64,000 bases of DNA from Alloascoidea africana (taxonomy: Eukaryota; Ascomycota; Alloascoideomycetes; Alloascoideales; Alloascoideaceae). Numbering within the stretch: the stretch's first letter is position 1; each line of letters opens with the position of its first letter. This document shows, one piece after another, positions 41,073 to 50,437 of this stretch. The notes beneath the pieces were generated by a model. That model saw only the letters and a list, made by a program, of their open reading frames with translations, was not told the DNA's origin and made no database searches. Where the stretch lies: contig JAKTTT010000007.1 of NCBI GenBank assembly GCA_030581615.1, positions 186,001-250,000 of the forward strand, read 5' to 3'. The position numbers and the translations under genes are program-made.

Positions 41073-41332
41073 ATGGAAAGTGATCTACTTGAAAACATAT
41101 CCAGTAGTGTAATGAGCGGTAAAGAAAGTACGGCCAAAGCGGAATAATTATACGCATACAGTTAATCTAATCGCTATTTCCAGAATCCAACACGTCTGGA
41201 AAAAGGTCAATTCTTTTTCCAAGTGGTTTCTTCTGGAATACAACAAACACACCTGTTGGAACAAGTGTTTATCGGGTGACGACGGCCAACCCAAAGGGTG
41301 TCAACCGAAAGGTGACCAAATTAGTTAATTGA
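41073..41332 (+). CDS. Candidate two-exon small gene, 64 residues (tentative)
   Basis: Exon 1 (41073-41118) encodes MESDLLENISSSVMS plus one base. Exon 2 (41184-41332) continues ESNTSGKRSILFPSGFFW, then TPVGTSVYRVTTANPKG, and ends RKVTKLVN with TGA. The 65-nt intron (41119-41183) has donor GTAAAG, a branch-like AATCTAATCG and acceptor TTCCAG, and the join is exactly in frame. The polypeptide has an acidic start and a basic end and no membrane span. Intron length matches confirmed introns in this window (64, 65 and 70 nt). I do not recognise the family. Without splicing only 24 codons are open from the ATG. Confidence 0.42.
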
Positions 41333-42544
41333 GACTTGGAATAAGCTTTTGTTGCTTTTACTGTTTCGTTTTAGGGTTTAGATCTTCTTTTATTGTTGAT
41401 ACATATGCGATGCATAGGTTTGTGCTGATACACCTGGAATCTCGGTAAACTTTCTTCATCCGAGTTAAGAACGGGCCGGGGGAAGAAGAATAGGAAAAAG
41501 AGAAATTTCTCAACTATAGACATTGTATGGTTGGGATAAAATTCAATAGTTTTAGAACATGGGTTTGAAAAAGAGCGTGAGTATAAGCATAAGTTTGAGC
41601 GTGTTTCCAAGCAGAAAAGCATACACAAACATTACATATTTTAAACTACACATTGGATATTAAGGCTGACAGGTTTTGTTAAACCTATTTAGTCGTCTGA
41701 CTGAATCGATTTCAGCCTAGGATCTAAGACCGATATAGAGTAGTAATTAATCCTTGCATGAACTAGTAGTCTATCATTGAACAGCACCATTACAAAACAA
41801 AACCCCGCCCCGGGGCAAGGTAAGCGCACAGTAGCAACAGTGAAAACACTGGATTGAAGGTCAAGGCAATAATGTAGGCTTGAAAACCTGCAATTAGATG
41901 CTGAGATCGTCTGGATTAAGAGTTTTTTTTTCGTTTCTTCATCGCCATTGTCCAGATCACGTGGATCAAACAATACAATAGAATGTGGTGTTCCTTGCTG
42001 CTTGTGTCACTTTTGTTTAGAAAGATAAGTGCAAGGCTCTCAGTTGTGGATGACTGCACCGATCTATTGTGTGTGTGGTTTTAGTATGTTGAGAAATCTA
42101 CCTGTAACGGTATTTCCCATTATTGTCTTGTAAACCAGTGCATTGTATGCTGGTGATCGTGCGTCTACTGTATCTTACATGTTTGTTCAAGGGCAAAAAT
42201 CTCTAATATCATAATGACATAAAATGCTCTACAATACATAAAACGACTCACTGCGGCTGGGTACTCCTTCTGCGCTTTGATGAATGCCGGTTAGAAATGC
42301 GATCATCATGGCGGAGGTGTCCGGTTTGTGTGACAAGACTTTTTTTTTTTTTTCTTCATGCTTTTCTGGTGATGCTGACTCTGGATTTGAAGCACATTAA
42401 TGAATAGCTTTCATGTTCATAAGCCAACGAAAAAGAAAAGCGAGATATGTATGAAAAATTTCAAGTAGAGCAATTTATGCATTTGTTAACCTGTTGGAGG
42501 ATATTTGAAAATAGAACAAAATGGATAGATTGGGCCGATTGGTT

Positions 42545-42850
42545 CTACACTGATATTTCATTGATCCTGACCCTAAAAGGCATGAAAAATAGTGGACGAT
42601 TATAATTTTGGAACCCTGGGGAGAGAGCAAGGGATGTACTTTTTGGTAAGCTAGGTAACGAATAAAAGGGACAATTACCAACCCAGGTTATTGAATCCAG
42701 ATATCGAGATCTGAATTCTCCGTGCTGTAAACCATGAAAACGGTTGATCTCCAAGACATTTGAGCGGAGAATAGGTAGAGGTTGTCCAGCAGGTTTGGGT
42801 TTTGATGACTGGTAAATAACAATACCAACAACGCCAGATGGCTTTGGCAT
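42545..42850 (-). CDS. Small hypothetical ORF, 101 residues (weak)
   Basis: ATG-started frame beginning MPKPSGVVGIVIYQSSKPKP and containing LPILRSNVLEINRFHGLQHG. The first 60 residues look more like protein than the overlapping frames, and the last 40 do not. It may be a 5' exon with the true splice site unrecognised, a relic, or chance. No family is known to me. Confidence 0.22.
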   Translation of the reverse strand: MPKPSGVVGIVIYQSSKPKPAGQPLPILRSNVLEINRFHGLQHGEFRSRYLDSITWVGNCPFYSLPSLPKSTSLALSPGFQNYNRPLFFMPFRVRINEISV

Positions 42851-44273
42851 AATAAGTTGTGACTGGCATCAATCGGACTCGTTCCCATTGCCCAAAAGTT
42901 TAATAGGAGTAAGGTGAATGGTCCATCGTTTCTACAAAGACTAAATTTATTATTACTAGTGGAGGAGGAGTGGAGAGCGTGTATAACGCGCGCGCTTCAC
43001 CACCTTCTGGATCAGCATATTGATCCACCGAGTGGAGTGTACTAGTCGCATTTTGCATGCCAACAGCGAGAACTGTTAAGAAACAATTTGCATATTTTCA
43101 ATTTAGACACGTAGTTGGAATAGTAATGAAAAGAACAAAGCATGCTTTTTGGTATGGGTTTGAACTTGTTACTGGGATGCTCACATTATTGTTCCTCTCA
43201 AGCACTTACAAAAAGCCGTCATTACTTTCTCTCATAAGAAAAGTCCAATATTCTAAGTTTGTATGCTAACTACACGGCAGCATTTCCATTTCGGAAAAAT
43301 AAAAAAAAAAAAAAGAGAACAAAAAAACAAGTTAAACGTTTCGCTTGTGCCTCGGTAAGCAGTATCATATTTCAAGTAACTAAATGATTTTTACAGATCT
43401 TCTTACAAGTCGCCTTAGCCTCGTCCGTGGGCATCACCTCAAGCATAGATTTTGCTTTTGCTTTTGATTTTTATATCAAGCAAAGTTCAAGTACAACAGA
43501 CATATAATGAATGTCGAAATGATATATAGCCACGGTCATTTCTCAGTTATAGCTATAGCTGCCACGCGGAACAGACATGAACTCACGATTGTATCTACGA
43601 GTCATTATTGGGGGTCTTTTTTTTTATCTTGCTCATGCACATACTCTCTCACCTTGGAAAACAACACAACCATAGGGATACTTTCAAGACAGGCAGCTAA
43701 CTTAAGCTTAAAGCTTAAGAGCTTCAGAAGTGGATTTTTCACATACATTTGAGTTTTATCGCATTAGAAGTTAATCCTCCCCAGATTTTCTTTTCTCTAA
43801 ACCTTGTAACAGGACAAGTACACCCGTACACCTAGCCTCTCCCTTGATCCCCGTAGTGGGCGAAAGATCAGTACCGGTGATTAGAGATCCACTCTAAACC
43901 TTGGAGAAAATCCTCTCAAGCCAGCTAGTTTCTGTTCGCCCGAAGAATGACTCCGGGCTGTGTTTGCTTATGCTTTTTAAATAACTATGCAATAGCAAAG
44001 CAAAATGAAACAACAATATGGCATCTTCGCTCGAGCTTTATCCGGGAACGGGGTAGAGAAAACCGATTGACAAGAAGAGCAGCAGTAGGAATAGGAAACA
44101 AGCAAATTGATTAAATCCGTTGTAACTATTGTAAAAGCCCGAGCCGTAGAACATTTCCGGGCGCCAGCACCGGCAGGAAAAATAAACAGCGTGCGAGCCC
44201 GATAATTTTCCATTTTCTTGGTGGTACTAATAGTGCGGTTGGGAGGTGGCCCGGGGGACTTTTTCGCCAAAGG

Positions 44274-44310
44274 TTGGGAACTGGGGACTGGGGACTGGGG
44301 ACTGGGGGTT
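44274..44310 (+). repeat. G-rich tandem repeat (unit GGGGACT), potential G-quadruplex
   Basis: Several tandem copies of a GGGGACT unit in a row, preceded by GGGAACT and followed by GGGGGTTTGG. At least four runs of three or more G lie within 37 bases, enough to form an intramolecular G-quadruplex on the plus strand. It sits about 300 bases beyond the 3' end of the homeodomain gene. Confidence 0.85.
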
Positions 44311-44592
44311 TGGCACTTGCTTGGATAGACGATGAGCCATGCGGAGTTAAAACTGGAGCGCGCAATTGAATTTGTTCACTTGGACGAGGAGGAACAGGAA
44401 GGCGCCTTGGATGTAGAGATTCGCTTAGGGTTTCTTTTTAAAAAACGTTAATTTGTAATTATACGCGATACTTATGGAGCGGTAAATTAATGCTAGGAGT
44501 ACAATACAATGGAGAAGCAGCAAAGACGTTTTACTTGCAAATTACATATTCATAGTAACATACAGTAGTGCATATTAGAAGGTATAGGATAA

Positions 44593-46005
44593 TTATCGGA
44601 GAACAGACACTTCTGTGTACGTTCTCTTTCTTCCAGATGCTGTGAAATTAATCGCATTGTACGAGTTGTTACTTCTCATAACGGTGGTGGTATTGTTGTT
44701 GATCAAGTCATGGATTGATTTAACCTCCCCTCTTGAACTCTTTCTGCTTCGGCTATGGGGTTGAAGTTCCTCTCTTTTCAGTTCAATCACCACAGTCGAG
44801 CCCGAGTCACCATTAATGCTAGATGTGGTGCTTCTTCGGCCAGTTGCAGTGGAGATGGGGTTTGAGGTGGACAACATTCTATGTTTCATTTGCTGGGATT
44901 GTTGTTGCTGCTGTTGCTGCTGCTGCTGCTGTTGCTGTCTTAGAAGAGCGGGTAGCTCTCTTCGTCTAGCGTTTATGAACCAATTGGAGAGTTGACTAGG
45001 CGTTAAGCCAGTGTGTCTGATCATCTGGGCTTTCTCGTCATCTGTAGGATAAGGATGGCTCAGATGGCTTCTGAACCAGTCCATTAGAAAACTAGTTACA
45101 TGCTTTGGGAGATTAGATTTTCTCTTTTTCACAGGACGTGGCTGCTGTTGGGCCTGGTTCTGTTGTGCTGGTGGTTGTGTTTGTTGTGGTATCTGTTGCT
45201 GTTGCTGTGGCTGTGGCTGTGGCTGTGGGAGTGGTTGGGACTGAGATTTGGATTGAGATGGTGGAGATGGCGACTGGCGCTGAGGCTGAGGCTGCGATTG
45301 TGGCCGTGCTGTGGCGGTGGAGGGATGAGTGTTCACGGGCTGGAAAGGTTGCGACTGCGGCGGTTGTGAGAGAAAGTACTGCTGGGATTGTGCAACGGGG
45401 GAGGTTGTGGTGGAGACCGTTGTAGGGGTTTGAGTGGGAGTGGATGCTGATCGAGAGAAGCTTGAGTCTTGCACGGAGGTGGGCTGGTACGAGTACCGCT
45501 GGTGCTGGTAGACCGGCAGCTGCTGGAGGTGGTTGTGCTGTTTGGGGTAGGAGTCTCTTGCCGGAGAATAGCTGCCAATGGCAAAGATGGGGGAGATGGA
45601 GGGCAGGGTTTTGGGCTGTGTGTCTGAAAGCGACTTTGGCTGTGAGTGTGCGAAGTTGGAGGTCAGTATTATGGGGGACGAGCGCGGGAGCTGGTGCTGG
45701 AGATGAGGTTCGCAGGAGGACGGCCCGGTGCCCTTGGGCAGCAGCTCTGATATCGGCGGCAACAGTATGGGCCGCTTGGACAGAGGAAGCGGGAACGGAA
45801 TTGTGGTGGTCGGGGTGCTCAGGGGAGAGATGGTGGGGCTCTGGCCGTGCGAGCGACTTTGGATGTGGTCCAGGCGGGACGGCGACAGGGCAGAGGAAGA
45901 CGATGAGGAAGATAGAGTTGGAGTTGGAGATGCAATCATGCTAGAAACGGAGACGGGGACAGGGGGGTTCAGAGAGTGTATAGCGGTGGTATCGTACAAG
46001 AGCAT
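44593..46005 (-). CDS. TALE-class homeodomain transcription factor (Cup9/Tos8-like)
   Basis: A 470-residue protein. The homeodomain (about residues 292-352) has the three-residue TALE loop: HLSHPYPTDDEKAQMIRHTG followed by LTPSQLSNWFINARRRELPA, with the WFINARRR recognition helix. In yeasts this class includes Cup9 and Tos8, repressors that control peptide transport and other genes. The rest is low-complexity: Ser/Pro-rich at the start, very Gln/Pro-rich before the homeodomain (about 190-290), and a poly-Gln run after it (about residues 356-372, DNA about 44892-44937). The start ATG at 46005-46003 opens MLLYDTTAIHSLNPP; TATA-like sequence lies about 105 bases upstream (about 46112). Long upstream gap. 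I cannot separate Cup9 from Tos8 orthology. Confidence 0.92.
   Translation of the reverse strand: MLLYDTTAIHSLNPPVPVSVSSMIASPTPTLSSSSSSSALSPSRLDHIQSRSHGQSPTISPLSTPTTTIPFPLPLSKRPILLPPISELLPKGTGPSSCEPHLQHQLPRSSPIILTSNFAHSQPKSLSDTQPKTLPSISPIFAIGSYSPARDSYPKQHNHLQQLPVYQHQRYSYQPTSVQDSSFSRSASTPTQTPTTVSTTTSPVAQSQQYFLSQPPQSQPFQPVNTHPSTATARPQSQPQPQRQSPSPPSQSKSQSQPLPQPQPQPQQQQQIPQQTQPPAQQNQAQQQPRPVKKRKSNLPKHVTSFLMDWFRSHLSHPYPTDDEKAQMIRHTGLTPSQLSNWFINARRRELPALLRQQQQQQQQQQQQQSQQMKHRMLSTSNPISTATGRRSTTSSINGDSGSTVVIELKREELQPHSRSRKSSRGEVKSIHDLINNNTTTVMRSNNSYNAINFTASGRKRTYTEVSVLR
44892..44937 (-). repeat. CAG/CAA trinucleotide tract encoding poly-Gln
   Basis: A run of CTG/TTG triplets on the plus strand (CAG/CAA on the coding strand) within the homeodomain gene, just after the homeobox. 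It is expected to vary in length between strains. Confidence 0.85.
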
Positions 46006-46289
46006 AGTGGGAGGAGGGCCAGGGGATCAAGACCAGGAAGCAGTTCACGGGGAGCAGATTAGCAGGTTTGGCGGACAAAGACGAGGGCAAGGAAGGAGGG
46101 AAAACCCCCAGATATATAACCATCGTAAGAGAAAAGCGATGCCAGGCGTGCTTATGGCCCATAGTATATGTCATGTCACATCGAACGAAAATAAGAAGCG
46201 GAACAATTCATCATGTCGACTTGAACGTACAAGACACACAAAACGAACGTATTAACCCTAACAATAATCAGAGAACAACTAAGAATAAC

Positions 46290-46318
46290 AGGAATAAGAA
46301 TAAGAATAAGGATAAGGG
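46290..46318 (+). repeat. GAATAA microsatellite
   Basis: About four tandem copies of GAATAA or a close variant (GGATAA), immediately before the TTGCGC repeat and 285 bases upstream of the homeodomain start. Confidence 0.7.
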
Positions 46319-46338
46319 TATGAATGCCGGACCAGCGC

Positions 46339-46409
46339 GCGCTTTTGCGCTTTTGCGCTCTTGCGCTCTTGCGCTTTTTCGTTGTTGCGCGGTTGCGTTC
46401 TTGCGCTGC
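46339..46409 (+). repeat. TTGCGCTC-type minisatellite, GC-rich
   Basis: Repeated copies of a 7-8 base unit (TTTTGCGC, CTTGCGCT and variants) with about nine GCGC-containing units in 70 bases. It is distinct from the AT-rich surroundings and lies within 400 bases of the homeodomain start, so it is in that gene's promoter or leader. Confidence 0.85.
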
Positions 46410-46814
46410 TGCCCACAGGCACCGGCCGTTTGGTTCGATATTTGCGCGAGTTCTGGCTCGCTCATATAGAGACATGCACCCATGCAGGCTGCGTACAGGG
46501 GCAGGAAAACATTATTTGCCCCGCGGTGCGTCATGCGTGCACCGGCCGGCCCCGGTCCCTGGTCCTCTGTCGGGTCTTGCTGTCGGGCCCTGGCGGTTAG
46601 TATTATTATAATCCATCACGTCTGGGTCCCAATTTTTTTTCTCTTGCAGAAGAAGAAAAAGCAGCAGCCGACAATGGGCAGCAGCAGCAGTATTATCATT
46701 GTTATTATAATGGTTAGGCACCAGGGGGGAGAATAAGGATACACGCCATTGTGACTCCCCTGAAGGCCCACAAAGCGCTTCTCGTTCTTCTTTTCTTGGT
46801 TGACACACTCCGTG

Positions 46815-46854
46815 TGCTCCTGCTGCTCCTGCTGCTGCCGCTGCTGCTGCTGCT
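46815..46854 (+). repeat. CTG trinucleotide repeat
   Basis: A run of CTG with CTC and CCG interruptions, followed by three TAGT units. It is not inside any supported coding sequence. Confidence 0.8.
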
Positions 46855-49563
46855 AGTTAGTTAGTTACTTGGCCTGATAGATATAGACTCTCTGATATAT
46901 AGATCGCATGTACACTGACCCCTGTCCTGGTCTCGTTAACCAAACAAGCTATACAAAATGTAAGTTTCAAAACTCTCAAGCGATTTATTTTAGTAAAGCA
47001 CACACACACAAAAAAAAAAAAGAAATCAAAACTGCAGAAAGAAATAACCAAAATATGGTAATTGAGTCTCGTCTGCTATTGCCGAGATGAATGGTGTACT
47101 TGAATGTAGGCGGGAAATCAATTTAATCCTAATACACAGGCGTTCCACTCTACCATCGTATTGTAGAAGATCGGTATGATCTCCTTCCACTTATCTCCCT
47201 GATTATGCTCTATCGCTGCCTCTCCTCTCTTTCTTTTGCTTTCAAAGCCCCATTTTCTTCCTTACTATTATAAGTACACAACAAATGGAAAACATAAAAC
47301 ACTTGGTAAAGATTCCAGTCAAATTTGTGAACTTGCCGACTTGAAATATGGCTTTGGAAATACGATATTGTCCCACTTTTCCCTCTCTTTTCCTTTTTTT
47401 TCTAAAATATATAGTAAAACGATAACACATGACCAAAAATGAAAAAAAAACACACAAATCCTGGTTATTTTTGTCTCAAGTGAATGTTTGGAAAAACATA
47501 ATCCCAAAAGTAAAGTCAACACCTAATCTCTCGTATTCAACATTTTATTCTTTTGAGATTTGAGATTCTAAAAAGTTAACTCAAGATCCCATCTCTTTCC
47601 CTCTTGTTGGCCTACTCACTCATCTCTAGAAACCGGAATTAAACTCTATACCTTAACCTAGTCCATACCATATTTGCTGTCGATGACGCACAAAACGCTA
47701 TATAGACACTCACTATGCAACACAATCCTATGAAATAGTGTGTACTACAAACGGCAAATACCAGATTATTGCTAGATCCATGAATATACATACTGGTATT
47801 AACCAACGTACTTACTGACTTTACTTGACTTGTCCTCTACTTACCTTACCCCTTAAATCTTTGTTTGCAAAAAATTAAGCTTAACATCTCCCTCAACGTT
47901 TATTTAAAACTTTGCTTTTAGGGTATTCCTGTAGATCTATTGTTTTTCCTACTTTGTGGCTCCTTCTTTCATTCATTCGCTTCTTTCATTCATGTCCCTC
48001 ATGCATATATACATCACGGCACAATCCACATGAATCTTACCAAGCGTCTCCTCGTCTCTTTGAATCCTAGCATCTTCAAAAAGACAAAAAAAGAAAAAGA
48101 AAAAAAAGGCAAAAGAAACAAAGAGTATATTTATCCGAGACCCTCTTTTCCTGTATTACCGCTCACAAGAAAGAGGAGGTGAGGCTTGGGAAACAATGTA
48201 CGCATCACAAACTGTTGATTTGATCTCATTGAGATCTGAATTCGGTTAGTTTTCCAATTTCCATTCTACAACTTTCTTGTCCCCTGAGTTTTTCCCGGTT
48301 CATGCACACCAATCAGATCCGAATGATCCAATAACAGTTGGTTCCATTCATCTGGCGAGAATTTAGCTGGCCAAATATCCAGATCTGATGCTCTAGTCCT
48401 CCCCTTAAACTTTGAGCTTGTTCTTGACACATGTTCAAGATGCTTTAACGTCCATCGATAAGGTAATATTCATTTCTATTAATGGCATGATTTCACGAAA
48501 TGATAGACCGAAGCTAACTTTACCTTGTCTTGTCTTGTCTTTCTGTCCAGTCCCTATCCTTAGGCATCGTTCCTATCATACCGTTAAGGAGTACAACTTG
48601 TCGAACCATTCCAAAAAGATGGAGTTAAGGTACGAGTTTTCGAAAATATTGCAAACAACTTGTGCTTTTTCCAAATGTTGAGTCATTACTCCAATTTTTT
48701 TTTTTTTTAGTCTGACCAATAAACTGATTTGCTTTGAATCTGCATCTGACTAAACCTCCAACTAACCACTTTACTCTACCCCAATGCCTAAAACCACCAT
48801 AAAAACATATTTCCCTGAAGTTGTGGTTAAGGCGGATTATACAGTTTTTAGATTTGGAAATATGTGATGAAAATTTAGGTTTGTAACAGTATAGAGAAAG
48901 TAGTATCTAATGCAAAAGTTGTTTCTGATCGCATGGAACGTTGCTTTTTTTTCCTTCTATTCTCTTCTCTGCTTTTTTTGTTCTTTTTCATTTTTCATGG
49001 CCTTCCACAGATTCGTTTCACCTCTCAATGAAGACTTTTACGAGATAAAAAAGAAAAGCAAACAATAATATCTGAGCTTGAATTTGCGCCCCGGCCAGCG
49101 GCGGTCGCCCAACCTTCATTAAAATGCTCACTCGATAAAAAAAATCCCAGAACAGAACCATGAAAACCAATATCGCAAGACACTGGTATAGGAAAGAACA
49201 AAAAAATGTAACATGGATCTACTTTCAAAGTTAGATGTGTCTCATGCCCTTTGATAGGGACAGTGCAGATTCCCGTGTTTAAAGTTTGGCGGTTATATGC
49301 CATCGAACCTCAACTTGAAGAGAAACTCAGGGTTATCACTATCAAACAGATCTTAACTATTGGAGCTAATAGACAGTTGAGTTGGAATGATCTCTTGTCT
49401 CACTTTTTTGGGGTCATATATATGGCACCATTACCAGAATCTGAATGAAAGCTAACTTTGAAGCATCATGTTTGTTTTGACATCTCTATGCATTTGGTCC
49501 ATTGTGGAGAACCTTTCTCGCATTGAATATTTCAGCACCAATTTATGGGGCATCGGCGCTAGA

Positions 49564-49600
49564 GTCAATCAATCAATCAATTAATTAATCAATCAATCAG
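49564..49600 (+). repeat. AATC tetranucleotide microsatellite
   Basis: Tandem AATC units with two AATT variants in the middle, covering about 37 bases. Confidence 0.9.
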
Positions 49601-49987
49601 TCTGGCGTTTGCCAAGTAAGGATCATGTGTCCTTTTTTTTTTTCGTGATTGAAGCAAATATTCCACATACCAAGAAAAGATTTCATGTTTTTGCTTGGAT
49701 CAAATGGAGAGGAAAAGGTTGCGGATTCAATTATTCACCAATTCATCCATTCTGTTCTTCTGAATTGGATTTTGAAAAAGCTCCGAGACCTTTATAGCAT
49801 GTACTCTGGCTTTTTTCCTTCTTTTGTCTCTGTACAAAACCTGTTTCGGTTCTGTCCGGGACATTGAACAAATTCGACATTAACAATCCAGTGTGTATCT
49901 TGATTTTTGCTCATGTTGACCCACAGTTTAGAGTTTCTGTACCCTTTTTTTTTCCTTTACCAAAACTGTATTCAAGCAGTAGCATTT

Positions 49988-50188
49988 ATGGCCACCACCC
50001 CTTTTGATCTCAATTCAAAGAGTGAGACAAGAATGATGCTCCGTAAAGTCTATTACCGAGAGAAAAGTCGGTCTCCAGGGGTACAAATTGAAGCCGTACA
50101 AGTAGATAAGAAACTAGACATAGACAGGATTGCGCAAATGAATGCAAAAGAAAATGACCCTTGCCTTGTAGATAGGAAAAACGGCTGA
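49988..50188 (+). CDS. Small hypothetical ORF, 66 residues (weak)
   Basis: From ATG 49988 the frame reads MATTPFDLNSKSETRMMLRK, then VQVDKKLDIDRIAQMNAKEN, and ends VDRKNG. The composition is charged and soluble, better than most frames in the surrounding gap. It could be a complete small gene, an exon or chance. No family is recognised. Confidence 0.27.
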   Translation: MATTPFDLNSKSETRMMLRKVYYREKSRSPGVQIEAVQVDKKLDIDRIAQMNAKENDPCLVDRKNG

Positions 50189-50423
50189 TTTAGAGCCTGA
50201 GATAAATGTCCTTGATGGCCTGTCAAGATGTTCCATTCTTAGTCATTCCCATTCTCGCTCGTTCCCCTTTTTGTTTTTCCTGGTCTCCATTAGTAAGTGG
50301 TTTTTGTACCTGAAGTTGCAGTTGGGGATCTGCTGAATTATCTTATGTCAGTTTGAGAGGTTTTCTGGGTGTCATTGTGATTCACCACTAAATGTTTCAC
50401 CCCCACTATCGCTCCGGAATTTC

Positions 50424-50437
50424 TTATATAAAGCACT
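50424..50437 (+). promoter_or_regulatory. TATA-like element inside the 13 kb gap
   Basis: TTATATAAAGC, followed by pyrimidine-rich sequence resembling a yeast transcription-start region. No supported coding frame follows, so any transcript would be non-coding or contain only a 25-codon frame (from about 50602). Confidence 0.3.

Larger units (their letters stand above)
41333..44592. other. Convergent gap, second part
   Basis: About 3.3 kb between the candidate small gene and the 3' end of the homeodomain gene. It holds a weak minus-strand ORF at 42545-42850, a long T run at about 42339-42352 and a G-rich tandem repeat at 44274-44310. Nothing else can be supported. Confidence 0.4.

Noticed and set aside
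45100-45944. Long plus-strand frames across the homeodomain gene
   Set aside because: Antisense shadows of the Gln/Pro-rich coding sequence.
46176-46611. Overlapping frames around the TTGCGC repeat
   Set aside because: They are open only because the repeat and GC-rich DNA lack stop codons; the peptides are repetitive.
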